A program made the position numbers and the translations under genes. The notes under the pieces are model-generated. The model did not search any database, had not been told where the DNA came from, and was given only the letters and a program-made list of their open reading frames with translations. A stretch of DNA of 64,000 nucleotides from Planctomycetota bacterium (GTDB lineage Bacteria > Planctomycetota > UBA8742 > UBA2392), in assembly GCA_020849795.1 (NCBI GenBank), contig JADZFR010000003.1, positions 1 to 64,000 on the forward strand, in the 5' to 3' direction. This document shows, piece after piece, positions 28,448-38,054 of the stretch; the stretch's first letter is position 1, and the number at the start of each line of letters is the position of its first letter.

Positions 28448-30367
28448 ATGCGCCTCAAGGTCATATCCGGCGGCAAGTCGTGGGAGTTCGCGGTACGCGA
28501 AGGCGGCGCCAGCGTGACAGTCGGCCGCCGGGACAGCTGCGACATCGTGGTGGAAGACCCCAGCGTTTCTGAGCTGCATGTGCGCATCGACAAGTTCATG
28601 GATGTATGGAACTACACCGACCAGATGTCCGACGCCGGCACGCTGCACAACGGCGAAAACCGCTACAGCGGCGAGCTGAAAGAAGGCGACGAGCTGAAGC
28701 TGGGTAACACGACGTTGACCGTGCTGAGCCTGCTCACGACCAACGAGGTCGCCAAGGGCCCTGAACCGATGTTCGTCCGGCAGGCTGCCGATGTTGCGCC
28801 GGTCTTCCAGTCGCCGGTGCCAGTCGCACCACAGGCCCCGGCGCCGTACTCGAAACCGGACGCGACCAAGGACAAGTACGACAAGAAGCCCCGTGTCGAG
28901 GACAAGCACGTCATCGACCCCGGCCAACCCACGATTCACTCGCGTCGCGAAGAAAAAGCCGGCAAACGATCGCGCAAGAACAGTGCAGCCAAGGACACCA
29001 GTTGGCAGGCGACGATTCAGCCATCCAAGCCGAAAAGCACTGCCCGTGGCGGGCAGATCGCCGGCATTGTCGTTCTAGTTGTGGTGCTGGCCGTGGTGTT
29101 TGGTTTCGACATTGTGGAAGAACTGGGGCTGGGCGACGAACCGACACAGAGCATTGAGGACACCGTCGCCGAGCGAGAGGCGATGCGGAGCAACGTGACA
29201 CGCAGTACCGGCATCGGCACCGGAAGTCCGTCGCAACCAAGAACGCGCTTGACCAGCGAGGAAGAAAAGGAAATTCGTCAGCGTATTGAGTCGCTGCAGA
29301 ACGATGCCGATACGCCGCCGCACGAGCGTTTGGCCGCGCTGGACGCAATCCTGAAAGAAGTCGAGGGCCTGACCGGCAACATGATTGCTTACTATGTCGA
29401 GCGGGCACAGACCAACATCGGGCTGGAACTCTCGGCGCAGATGCAGCGGCGGTACGGCAAAGACAACGGCGACATCTACGACTTGCAGCAAAAGAACGAC
29501 TACCGCCAGGCGCATCAGCGCCTTGAAGCGCTGGCCGGGTACTTGGTGCAGTCGGTGTATCACGAAAAGTGGGCCAAGCGCCACGACATGAACTCGTACA
29601 TCGAAAGAGAACGCCCTGCCTTGGCACTGCGCAATGAACGCTGGATTGGCGAACAGTGCGGCATCGCCGACGAGGCCCTGCAGCGCGATGCGTATGCACA
29701 GGCCGCGTCCACACTGGAAGGTCTTGCGCTGTTGGCGGTGCTGGAGGACGAGATTGCAGCCGCCTTGGTCAATGAAGCTACCCTGCATCGCAAGACTTCA
29801 GCCGATCAGGACGAGGGCAAGCGCCCGCCGCCGCGCGCGGCATTTGACCGGCGCAAAGACCGGCTGCCACCCGCACCGGAGAGCCCGCTGCTGCCGCAGG
29901 GCGAGAATTCAAGCGTGCGTTCCGAATCGCGCATTCGCTCGCGTTTGCTGTCGATCATCCAGAGCGCCGAGTTTGAAGGCATGTCCACGCAGAATTATGG
30001 CCGCGAGGCATTGGTGACCGGCTACGAGGGCGGGCGCATTCGCATGACCGTGAAGCGTCCCATTCCTGGCAGGGCGGCGACATGGGAGTACATCATCCTG
30101 CAACCGATTCACGCAGTGTCGCCAGGCGCCCGGGTACGGATGTACGAGCAGCTACCCGAGCTGACGCAAAACGATCGCGTCGCGACATTGATGGCCTGCT
30201 TCGATGAGGGAATGCTCGACGATGCCGCGCGCGTGGCCTGCGCCCTTCGCAAGGCGCACCCCGAGCACGCGGAACACGTGGACAAGCTGCTCGCGACCAA
30301 GCTGCGGATCGAGGTGCCTGAAGGCGGGTTCGTTGAAAAGGACGGCAAGCTGGTCGTGCCGGAGTAA
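28448..30367 (+). CDS. FHA-domain membrane protein, large
   Basis: A 639-residue protein. An N-terminal FHA domain (residues about 1-95) reads phosphothreonine: VTVGRRDSCDIVVEDPSVSELHVRI has the Gly-Arg and Ser loop residues, with 'S.LH' in place of the usual 'SR.HA'. A Pro/Lys-rich linker (to about 195) is followed by one membrane helix (QIAGIVVLVVVLAVVFGFDIV). The rest is charged and helical, partly coiled coil, and ends in a small beta-rich domain with GRAATWEYIILQPIHAV. The FHA domain is thus probably cytoplasmic and the C-terminal part periplasmic. No kinase is encoded nearby. The start fits the leaderless promoter. Confidence 0.8.
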   Translation: MRLKVISGGKSWEFAVREGGASVTVGRRDSCDIVVEDPSVSELHVRIDKFMDVWNYTDQMSDAGTLHNGENRYSGELKEGDELKLGNTTLTVLSLLTTNEVAKGPEPMFVRQAADVAPVFQSPVPVAPQAPAPYSKPDATKDKYDKKPRVEDKHVIDPGQPTIHSRREEKAGKRSRKNSAAKDTSWQATIQPSKPKSTARGGQIAGIVVLVVVLAVVFGFDIVEELGLGDEPTQSIEDTVAEREAMRSNVTRSTGIGTGSPSQPRTRLTSEEEKEIRQRIESLQNDADTPPHERLAALDAILKEVEGLTGNMIAYYVERAQTNIGLELSAQMQRRYGKDNGDIYDLQQKNDYRQAHQRLEALAGYLVQSVYHEKWAKRHDMNSYIERERPALALRNERWIGEQCGIADEALQRDAYAQAASTLEGLALLAVLEDEIAAALVNEATLHRKTSADQDEGKRPPPRAAFDRRKDRLPPAPESPLLPQGENSSVRSESRIRSRLLSIIQSAEFEGMSTQNYGREALVTGYEGGRIRMTVKRPIPGRAATWEYIILQPIHAVSPGARVRMYEQLPELTQNDRVATLMACFDEGMLDDAARVACALRKAHPEHAEHVDKLLATKLRIEVPEGGFVEKDGKLVVPE

Positions 30368-30565
30368 TCACTCCCACTTCGGAGGTTCCGGCTGATGCGT
30401 GCGTTTGTGAAAATCGTCGCGGATCTTCTGGAGTTCCAGCAGTTTCTGCAGCGCGACGTCATGGTCCAGCTCGACAGGAAATGAGGCCTCGACAAAAGCC
30501 TGCTCGGCTTTGAGTTGTTGCCAGTCGGCGCCCCAACGGCGGATTTTCACATTCGTGTCGGCCAT
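30368..30565 (-). CDS. Small conserved-looking hypothetical protein
   Basis: A 65-residue soluble protein (MADTNVKIRRWGADWQQLKA, ending TRTHQPEPPKWE-like with Lys-Trp-Glu). Its stop abuts the stop of the convergent FHA gene. The ATG at 30565 lacks a clear ribosome binding site; an in-frame ATG at 30628 would extend into the terminator region. No family is recognised, so it is supported mainly by codon use and frame. Confidence 0.45.
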   Translation of the reverse strand: MADTNVKIRRWGADWQQLKAEQAFVEASFPVELDHDVALQKLLELQKIRDDFHKRTHQPEPPKWE

Positions 30566-30635
30566 CGCTATCTGAACGATCCCCCGTGGCTGCGCATTCC
30601 GCAAGCGGAATCGCCTGTCGTGCTGCATTCAAGCA

Positions 30636-30662
30636 AAAGGCCGGGCGATCAGCCCGGCCTTT
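30636..30662. terminator. Bidirectional intrinsic terminator
   Basis: AAAGGCCGGGC (30636-30646), loop GATCA, and GCCCGGCCTTT (30652-30662). Read on the minus strand it ends in TTTTGCTT and closes the SRPBCC gene at 30684. Confidence 0.85.
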
Positions 30663-30683
30663 GCCTGGTGTGGCGCAGCACGG

Positions 30684-31250
30684 CTAGTCAGCTTCGACTT
30701 TGGTTTTCAGCTTGCTCAGGCCGTCGGTGAGCATCTTGTTCAACTCGGCGTCGCCGAACTTAATGAAGTATCGGCCCATGATGCTGTTGCTCATGTCCAT
30801 GTCGGAGTTCCAGGTGACGTTGAGGCCTTCTTTCGTGTCCGTGTAGACGATGGAACCCTTCTGCGGTTCCCAGCCTTCGATCGTGAAGAGGTATTCGACA
30901 CCCTTTTCGGGGTCGACGGCAGTGAATTTCAGTTCGCCGTTACCGTGCTTCGATACCCACTTGGTCCACGAGCCCACTTCGGTGGTGTTTTCAGAAAACG
31001 TCCAGGTCATCTCGGGGTCGCCATCCTTCCACGGGCCCCATTCGGGCCACTGCTTCAGGTCGCCGATGTATTTGTGCACGTCGTCCTCGTCGCCTTTGAT
31101 CGAGACCGTCTGACTGAAGACTTTCTTTGCTTCCAGCGTCGTCCCGTAGAAATAGCCTCCCGCGCCAACCAGCACGACCAGCAGCACCACAAACACCACC
31201 AGCTTGAGCAGCACGCTGCCGCCACCTTTTTGTTTCTTTGGATCAGCCAT
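30684..31250 (-). CDS. SRPBCC-family membrane-anchored protein
   Basis: A 188-residue protein. A short cytoplasmic start (ADPKKQKGGG) and one membrane helix (VLLKLVVFVVLLVVLVGAGGYFYG) precede a START/polyketide-cyclase-like domain: DEDDVHKYIGDLKQWPEWGPWKDGDPEM is the typical first part ('v...l.D...wp.W.p'), then GSWTKWVSKHGNGELKF, and a C-terminal helix (LNKMLTDGLSKLKTK). Such folds bind hydrophobic ligands; none is known here. The start has GGGAAACG upstream. It is divergent from the FHA gene at 31393. Confidence 0.75.
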   Translation of the reverse strand: MADPKKQKGGGSVLLKLVVFVVLLVVLVGAGGYFYGTTLEAKKVFSQTVSIKGDEDDVHKYIGDLKQWPEWGPWKDGDPEMTWTFSENTTEVGSWTKWVSKHGNGELKFTAVDPEKGVEYLFTIEGWEPQKGSIVYTDTKEGLNVTWNSDMDMSNSIMGRYFIKFGDAELNKMLTDGLSKLKTKVEAD

Positions 31251-31392
31251 CTCGTTTCCCTTTTCCGAAGTTACAGCAAGCCCCGCAGTATACAGCCGCG
31301 CACGGATTCAGCACGGCTCAGACTGCACAGATTGCCTTGCTATGCGTTAGTCGTGTTGTGGGGTAGAATTACGTCAGTGCAACGGGGACGCG

Positions 31393-31779
31393 ATGGCTAA
31401 GCGAGGCAACAGCGATTTCGGGACAGACAGAGTCGCAAAGCCGACACGTGAAGCCGGCGACTCCACGCAGCAGTCGCCAGCGCTGGCGACGCTGGTGCGG
31501 TTGGTCAATGGCGCGGAAACGCAAGTGCACCCTTTGCTGGGTGACCTGTTCCTGATCGGACGCGGCAAAGATTGCCACATCCGCATTGAGGGTGACACCA
31601 GCGTGTCGCGCAAGCACGCCAGCATCCGGCGCAGCGGCGTGCAGTTCATCATTGAGGACCTGGGCAGCAGCAACGGAATTCATATCAACGGGACAAAGGT
31701 TGACGGTCACCAGGAACTGAAAGTTGGTGATACAGTAGAAATCGGCTCGCAGGCGTACGTGTTCAAGCGCCGTGTTTAG
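31393..31779 (+). CDS. Small FHA-domain protein A
   Basis: A 128-residue soluble protein, almost entirely one FHA domain after a 30-residue N-terminal tail. FLIGRGKDCHIRIEGDTSVSRKHASIRRSG, then IEDLGSSNGIHINGTKV and LKVGDTVEIGSQAYVF, has every conserved FHA element (G-R, S-R-K-H, N-G). The Thr-rich N-terminal tail (VAKPTREAGD) is a plausible kinase substrate, as in GarA/OdhI-type regulators, but that is inference. TAGAAT at 31364-31369 may be its -10. It starts like its neighbour at 31865 (MAKR..., VAKPT). Confidence 0.85.
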   Translation: MAKRGNSDFGTDRVAKPTREAGDSTQQSPALATLVRLVNGAETQVHPLLGDLFLIGRGKDCHIRIEGDTSVSRKHASIRRSGVQFIIEDLGSSNGIHINGTKVDGHQELKVGDTVEIGSQAYVFKRRV

Positions 31780-31864
31780 TTGAATCTGTCACAGTGCTTC
31801 TCATTCCGGCTTCGTGAATTCTGGTTTTGTACGATCCGGAATTTATATTGGCGGTGGTGCATCT

Positions 31865-32260
31865 ATGGCAAAGCGAAAACCCGGCGACGACTTCTCATCG
31901 GACGACGTAGCCAAACCCACGTCCGAGGCGATGGTGCCCACCCGCAAGAGCGGCGTGCAGGCCGGCCTTGAAGAAACGGTCGGCACTGAGACGCTGTTTC
32001 ATGCCATTGTTACGGACATCTTCAACATCGGGCGCGACCCAGAATGCAACCTCGTGATTCGCAAAGACACAAAGACCAGCCGCAAGCATGCCACCATCAC
32101 GCGCCAGGGCATGACCTACACTCTGGAAGACAACGGCAGCAGCAACGGCACGATCGTCAACGGCGAGAAGATCAAGGGCGCCTACGAGCTCAAGGTCGGC
32201 GACAACGTCAAAATCGGCCATCGCGAGTTCATCTTCGCCCGCCGCACGGGCGGCGAGTAA
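31865..32260 (+). CDS. Small FHA-domain protein B (tandem paralogue)
   Basis: A 131-residue FHA protein with the same plan as its upstream neighbour: MAKRKPGDDF, VAKPTSEAMVPTRK, a tail that contains two threonines, then FNIGRDPECNLVIRKDTKTSRKHATI, LEDNGSSNGTIVNGEKI and LKVGDNVKIGHREFIF. The pair is a tandem duplication. The ATG at 31865 restores the shared MAKR start; TATATT at 31844-31849 may be its own -10. Phosphothreonine binding is expected from intact loops. Confidence 0.85.
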   Translation: MAKRKPGDDFSSDDVAKPTSEAMVPTRKSGVQAGLEETVGTETLFHAIVTDIFNIGRDPECNLVIRKDTKTSRKHATITRQGMTYTLEDNGSSNGTIVNGEKIKGAYELKVGDNVKIGHREFIFARRTGGE

Positions 32261-32348
32261 GGCGATGCCCGCATTGCCGGCACACCCTGGTTTATTCCGG
32301 CATCAGCAACAATCATTCCTGCACACTGTCCGAAACGGCTTCTCTCGT

Positions 32349-32354
32349 TAGCCT
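32349..32354 (+). promoter_or_regulatory. Candidate -10 element (TAGCCT), leaderless
   Basis: TAGCCT lies 6 nt before the ATG at 32361 with no ribosome binding site between, supporting that ATG over the TTG two codons earlier. Confidence 0.35.
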
Positions 32355-32360
32355 TTGGAC

Positions 32361-34349
32361 ATGTACGCCTTTGCTGCCGCCATCTTTCTTTCCGCGTTCC
32401 TGCTGTTTCTGGTGCAGCCGCTGCTGGGGCGCTTCATTCTGCCGTGGTATGGCGGCAGCGCGGCTGCGTGGACTGTGGCGCTGCTGTTCTTCCAATGCTC
32501 GCTGCTTGCGGGCTACTGCTATGCGCACCTGGTGATTCGCTGCCTGAAGGCGCGGCCGCAGGCGATCGTGCATGCCCTGGTGCTGCTGGCGGCGGCAATC
32601 ACGCTGCCGGTGATTCCCGCTGACTCGCTCAAGCCGGCGCCAGGCGACGACCCGGCGTTTTCAATTCTGTGGCTGCTGCTGCGCACCGTGGGCCTGCCGT
32701 TCATCGCACTGTCGGCCACAGGGCCGCTTTTGCAGGCGTGGCTCGCGCGCATGCGGCCCGGCAACGCGCCCTGGATCATGTATGCGCTGAGCAACGTAGG
32801 CTCGCTCGGCGCCTTGCTGGCCTACCCGTTTCTGGTTGAGCCCTGGCTTGGACGCGGCGTGCAGGCGTGGTCCTGGTCCATCGGGTTCGGATTGTTTGCG
32901 CTGCTGTCTGCGGCATGTGGCCTGCTTGCGGCCAAACGTGCACCCGAGGCGCTGGTCGCTGAAGCAGCCACCCCGCCCACGGTGCGCCGAAGGCTGGTGT
33001 GGATCGCGTTGTCGGCATGCGGCGTCTGGATGCTGATGTCGGTGACGAACCGAATGTCGCTCGACCTTGCACCAGTGCCGTTTCTATGGGTGCTGCCGCT
33101 TTCGTTGTACCTGGTCAGCTTCATCGTCACGTTCTCGGGCGAGAGGCGCTACACGCGCAGCTGGGCGCTGGTGGTGGTGCCCAGTGCCTTTGGCGCGCTG
33201 GCGGTTGCGCCGACCGACGACTTTCCAGACAGCACGCCGCTGCGCCTGGCGGTGTTCGCGTTCGGTTTGTTCGGCCTGTGCTGGGTCCTTCACGGCGAGC
33301 TTTACCGGCTGCGGCCCGATGTCTCGCGCCTTACCGGTTTCTACCTGTCAGTCTCGCTGGGGGGTGCAATCGGCGGCGCGCTGGTGGGCCTTGCCGCGCC
33401 TCGCGTGCTGCCGATGTACTGGGAGTACGAGCTTGGGCAACTATTGACACTGCTGGCAGTAGGGGGCGCCGTGGCAGTGGACGCGTCAAGCCCGCTGCGC
33501 GGGTTCAAGCCACGCTGGGCGTGGCTGCTGATGGGCATTGCCGTGCTGGCATGGGCCGACGCGACGCGCTTGGCAATGAAAGACCAGGTGCACAGCACGC
33601 TGGCGCACACACGCTCGTTCTTTGGCGTGTCGCGGATCTATGACCAGGACGGCCGGCGCAGCCTGGTGCACGGCACCACCACCCACGGCGTGCAATGGCA
33701 GGAGCCCGGTTGGAGCAAGGTGCCGCTGAGTTACTACGGCGAGAATTCGGGCATCGGCCGGGTGATGAAAGAAGAAACTGGGCCGCGGCGAATCGGCGTG
33801 ATCGGGCTGGGCTCGGGCACGATGGCAGCGTGGGGGCGTGAGGGCGACACGGTGCGCTTTTATGAGATCGACCCTGAAATGGAGCATGTCGCCCGCACGT
33901 GGTTCACCTTCGTCGCGGAAAGTGAAGCTGAAGTCAGCATCGCCATCGGCGACGGTCGGCTTGTGCTGGAGTCTGAAGAGCCGCAGGACTACGACGTGAT
34001 GGTGCTGGATGCATTCAGCAGCGACAGCATTCCCGTGCACCTGCTGACAGTAGAGGCACTGGACGTGTACCTGCGCCACCTGAAGCCTGACGGTGTGCTG
34101 GCGTTGCACGTGACCAACCGGTTTATCGACCTGCACCCCGTGGTATCGGCGCTGGTGCGTGAGCGGGGGCTGCAATGGAAACTGGTGCTGGATGAAGGCG
34201 TCGGCGACGACTTGAACTCCACCGACTGGGCGCTGCTGGCACGCCATGTGGAGCGCCTGGAGCGATATCACGGCACGCTGAACCCCGAGACGGCTGCGTC
34301 GCCGCCCTGGACCGACGACTACAGCAACATCTTTCGACTCCTGAAGTAG
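32361..34349 (+). CDS. Fused membrane transporter-like/spermidine synthase-like protein
   Basis: A 662-residue protein. The N-terminal 400 residues hold about ten hydrophobic helices (for example FAAAIFLSAFLLFLVQPLLGRF, the usual opening of this family). The C-terminal 230 residues are a Rossmann methyltransferase-like domain of the spermidine synthase family: RRIGVIGLGSGTMAAWG, VRFYEIDPEM, IAIGDGRLVLES and YDVMVLDAFSSDSIPVHLLT. Proteins of this layout are annotated as fused MFS/spermidine synthases; whether they make polyamines is not established. It probably sits in the inner membrane with the synthase domain in the cytoplasm. Confidence 0.85.
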   Translation: MYAFAAAIFLSAFLLFLVQPLLGRFILPWYGGSAAAWTVALLFFQCSLLAGYCYAHLVIRCLKARPQAIVHALVLLAAAITLPVIPADSLKPAPGDDPAFSILWLLLRTVGLPFIALSATGPLLQAWLARMRPGNAPWIMYALSNVGSLGALLAYPFLVEPWLGRGVQAWSWSIGFGLFALLSAACGLLAAKRAPEALVAEAATPPTVRRRLVWIALSACGVWMLMSVTNRMSLDLAPVPFLWVLPLSLYLVSFIVTFSGERRYTRSWALVVVPSAFGALAVAPTDDFPDSTPLRLAVFAFGLFGLCWVLHGELYRLRPDVSRLTGFYLSVSLGGAIGGALVGLAAPRVLPMYWEYELGQLLTLLAVGGAVAVDASSPLRGFKPRWAWLLMGIAVLAWADATRLAMKDQVHSTLAHTRSFFGVSRIYDQDGRRSLVHGTTTHGVQWQEPGWSKVPLSYYGENSGIGRVMKEETGPRRIGVIGLGSGTMAAWGREGDTVRFYEIDPEMEHVARTWFTFVAESEAEVSIAIGDGRLVLESEEPQDYDVMVLDAFSSDSIPVHLLTVEALDVYLRHLKPDGVLALHVTNRFIDLHPVVSALVRERGLQWKLVLDEGVGDDLNSTDWALLARHVERLERYHGTLNPETAASPPWTDDYSNIFRLLK

Positions 34350-34390
34350 GTGCGTCCACCATGGGGTGGCGTCCGTGTCAGCCGCAAAAC

Positions 34391-34396
34391 TATGAT
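34391..34396 (+). promoter_or_regulatory. Candidate -10 element (TATGAT), leaderless
   Basis: TATGAT lies 6 nt before the ATG at 34403. No Shine-Dalgarno sequence is present. Confidence 0.45.
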
Positions 34397-34402
34397 CGTG
34401 CC

Positions 34403-35233
34403 ATGCGTCACCTGAGTGTTTCACGCATTGACCAGCGATTGCCCGTGATCAGCCAGGGGACCTGGAACATGGGCAATCACCGGCGCGACCGCGATGCCGA
34501 GGCGGCTGCACTGCGGCTTGGCATTGAGCTGGGAATGACACTGATCGACACCGCCGAAATGTACGCCAGCGGCGGCGCCGAGGAAGTGGTGGCCGCTGCC
34601 ATTGCCGGGCAGCGCGGGAAAGTGTTCGTCGAAAGTAAGGTCCTTCCAGGCAATGCGTCGCGCCAGGGCACGATCAAGGCCTGTGAAGCCAGCCTGAAGC
34701 GGCTCGGCATCGAAACGCTGGATCTTTATCTGCTGCACTGGCCCGGTGCGTTTGCCCTGCAGGACACGATTGCCGCATTCGAGCAACTGGTGCAAGCCGG
34801 CAAGATCCGGTACTGGGGCGTGAGCAACTTCGACGTGGCGGCGATGCAACAAGTCGAGCGCATTGCTCCGGGCCGCTGCGCCTGCAACCAGGTGCTCTAC
34901 AACATCGCTTCGCGCGGCATTGAGTGGGACCTGATTGCGTGGTGCGCGCAACGCGGCGTGTTGTTGCAGGCCTATTCGCCGCTTGCCGAGGGCGCGCTGT
35001 CATGGCAAGCGCTTGAGCCTGTAGCAAAGCCGCTGCGCGTGACGGCTGCGCAACTCGCGCTGGCATGGTGCGCACGCCACAGGGGCGTGCAGGCGATTCC
35101 GAAGTCTGCCAAGGCGCAACGCGTGCGCGAGAACGCGGCGGCTGCAGACTTGACGTTGACAGGGCCAGTGCTGGCCGAACTGGACGCGCTGTTCCCGCCG
35201 CCCACGGGGCCGACTCAATTGGAAACGGCGTAG
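34403..35233 (+). CDS. Aldo/keto reductase
   Basis: A 276-residue NAD(P)H-dependent oxidoreductase with a TIM-barrel fold. The catalytic tetrad is visible: Asp and Tyr in LIDTAEMYASGGAEE, Lys in VFVESKVLP, and His in LYLLHWPG. The second signature (GKIRYWGVSNFD) and the nucleotide site (IPKSAKAQRVREN) are present. It resembles the YeaE/2,5-diketogluconate reductase group; the substrate is unknown. The ATG at 34403 fits TATGAT 6 nt upstream and starts where the family starts; an ATG 14 codons earlier is possible. The next gene begins 2 nt after its stop. Confidence 0.9.
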   Translation: MRHLSVSRIDQRLPVISQGTWNMGNHRRDRDAEAAALRLGIELGMTLIDTAEMYASGGAEEVVAAAIAGQRGKVFVESKVLPGNASRQGTIKACEASLKRLGIETLDLYLLHWPGAFALQDTIAAFEQLVQAGKIRYWGVSNFDVAAMQQVERIAPGRCACNQVLYNIASRGIEWDLIAWCAQRGVLLQAYSPLAEGALSWQALEPVAKPLRVTAAQLALAWCARHRGVQAIPKSAKAQRVRENAAAADLTLTGPVLAELDALFPPPTGPTQLETA

Positions 35234-35235
35234 TC

Positions 35236-35872
35236 ATGGAGCTACCTTTCACGAAGGCCGAGTTCTTCGAGGTGCTTCGGTCGTACAACGAAATGCTGGG
35301 CCCTTGGGTCTTGGGTCTGATTGCGGCTGGCCCGTTCGTGTTATGGGCCTGTCAGCGACAGGAGCGATCCTGTCGCCGTGCGGCTCTGGGTGTTCTGGCG
35401 TTCTTTGCAGCGTTGAATGGCGCAGCATATCACTGGATGTTTTTCACGCGCATCAACCAGGCTGCCTGGCTGTTCGGGGGTCTCTTCGTCGCGCAAGCCG
35501 CCTTGCTGCTGTTGGCGGCGTGGCGGTGCCCCGATGTGGCGAGCGCGCCGCCGGCGATCTCGCGCGTTGCCGGCTGGCCCATCGCGCTATACGGACTGGT
35601 CATCTATGGGACAATCGGCTTTCTGTGTCGCGGCGCAGAGTTTGTTCCGCAGTTTGGTGCGGCGCCGTGCCCTACGATCATTTTCATGCTGGGTGTGATC
35701 TTGCTGCTTCGGCAACCGGTTCCGTGGTGGCTGTTGCCGATCCCGATCATCTGGGTGGTGATCGGTGGGTCGGCAGCAGTGTTGCTGGGGGTGCCAGAAG
35801 ACTATGGGCTGATCGTGGCCGGGGCGCTGGCGTTGCCGATGTTCTTGCTCGCGTCGGGCAAAGCCAAGGCGT

Positions 35873-35898
<26 letters not shown>
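35236..35898 (+). CDS. DUF6064-like integral membrane protein
   Basis: A 220-residue protein with six predicted membrane helices (GPWVLGLIAAGPFVLWAC, RAALGVLAFFAALNGAAY, WLFGGLFVAQAALLLLAAW, WPIALYGLVIYGTIGFL, TIIFMLGVILLLRQ, WWLLPIPIIWVVIGGSAAVLLGV and a last segment LIVAGALALPMFLLA). The start MELPFTKAEFFEVLRSYN is typical of DUF6064, a family of unknown function. It follows the aldo/keto reductase by 2 nt. Its 3' end overlaps the convergent map gene by 26 nt. Confidence 0.75.
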
Positions 35899-36820
<922 letters not shown>

Positions 36821-36830
36821 CTCCGGGCAC

Positions 36831-36836
36831 AATGTA
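36831..36836 (-). promoter_or_regulatory. Candidate -10 element (TACATT) of map
   Basis: On the minus strand TACATT is 10 nt before the map ATG, giving a very short leader (GTGCCCGGAG) that still contains GGAG next to the start. Confidence 0.35.
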
Positions 36837-36902
36837 GCACCCGCATGGAATGGTTCCATAACGCGGCTGGCGGGCATCGGCATTCCATTGCACACTCGCG
36901 GC

Positions 36903-38009
36903 ATGCGCCGCACCAGCTATTGGGAAAGTGAGCTGCCGCCCGAAGTGCCGCCCCCGGCGGACTTGCCGGCGCGGGTGGATGTGCTGATTGTCGGTGCCGG
37001 GTTCATGGGCCGCTGGCTGGCCTGGTTTCTGGGCAAGCTGCCCCATCCGCTGCGTACGCTGGTGATTGAGCGCGACCGGTTCAGCTACGGCGCAAGTACT
37101 CGCAACGCGGGCTTTCTGACCTGCGGGCAAGCCAGCGAGATGTTGGCAGACGCAACCGAAGTCGGCATGGACCGGGTACTTGAAACGTTTCTGCTGCGGC
37201 GCCAGGGCATCGCGCTTGTGCGCAGCGAGTTTCCTGGCATCGCGCTCGATGAGTGCGGCAGCACGGATTATGACGAAATCACTCAGCAGACGCGGGAGTT
37301 GCTGAAAGCGCTGAACGGCGCCACCGGCGAAGAAGTCTACAGCGTGCGCACTGCCCAACTGGGTCATGAGGTGAGGCCGTCAGTGTTCAATCGTGCCGAC
37401 GCGGGCGTTCACCCGGTGCGGCTGCTGCGCGCGCTGCAAGACGGTGCTTCGGCGGAGTACGCCTTCGGCATACAATTGCTGCACATCGGTGACGGGACGG
37501 CAACGCTGAGCACGGCCGGCCGGCGCCACGAGCTTCGTTACTCGCGGGCGTTCGTGTGCGTGAATGCCTTTGCCGGAGAACTGGACGCGTCAAGCCGGGT
37601 ACAGCCGGGGCGCGGCCAGGTGATCGTGACCAGCCCAGTACAGACGCAGACAGACCACTCCCTCGGCTACCTGAACCATGGCTACGACTACTTCCGGTTT
37701 GTGGACGGCCGCCTGTTGTTGGGCGGCGGACGCCACATGTTCAGGGCCGCCGAGGCCACGCGCGAATTAGAAGGGACGCCGGCAGTACGAGAATACCTGC
37801 AGCAGCTTGCCCAGCGCATTATCGGAAACAGCAACTGGCAGGTGGAACACCACTGGGCCGGCATCATGGGCTTCATGAACGGCAGCCATCTGGGTGGAAG
37901 CCCGCGGCGCAGCGTGGACGCGAGCACCGAGTATGTGGCCGGGTTCGGCGGCATGGGCGTCGCGCTTGCGCCCGTGTACGCGCAGCAGATTGCCAACGAA
38001 CTGAAATGA
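36903..38009 (+). CDS. FAD-dependent oxidoreductase (DAO family)
   Basis: A 368-residue flavoenzyme of the D-amino-acid oxidase fold. The dinucleotide motif is VDVLIVGAGFMGRWLAWFL (about 25-43), followed by LVIERDRFSYGASTRNAGFL, the usual FAD-adenine and flavin contact blocks of the glycine oxidase and gamma-glutamylputrescine oxidase group. Later motifs are RVQPGRGQVIVTSP, GYDYFRFVDGRLLLGGGRH and the C-terminal GFGGMGVALAPVYAQQIA. It probably oxidises an amine or amino acid, but the substrate is unknown. A CACACT hexamer 6 nt before the ATG is a poor match to the leaderless pattern. Confidence 0.85.
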   Translation: MRRTSYWESELPPEVPPPADLPARVDVLIVGAGFMGRWLAWFLGKLPHPLRTLVIERDRFSYGASTRNAGFLTCGQASEMLADATEVGMDRVLETFLLRRQGIALVRSEFPGIALDECGSTDYDEITQQTRELLKALNGATGEEVYSVRTAQLGHEVRPSVFNRADAGVHPVRLLRALQDGASAEYAFGIQLLHIGDGTATLSTAGRRHELRYSRAFVCVNAFAGELDASSRVQPGRGQVIVTSPVQTQTDHSLGYLNHGYDYFRFVDGRLLLGGGRHMFRAAEATRELEGTPAVREYLQQLAQRIIGNSNWQVEHHWAGIMGFMNGSHLGGSPRRSVDASTEYVAGFGGMGVALAPVYAQQIANELK

Positions 38010-38011
38010 AA

Positions 38012-38036
38012 CAGGGCGGGCCAAGTGCCCGCCCTG
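38012..38036. terminator. Hairpin terminator between convergent genes
   Basis: CAGGGCGGGC (38012-38021), loop CAAGT, and GCCCGCCCTG (38027-38036). On the minus strand TTTCATTTC follows the stem, so it best serves the lipoprotein gene; on the plus strand there is no T-run. Confidence 0.75.
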
Positions 38037-38054
38037 TGCCTGCATGTGCTTGCA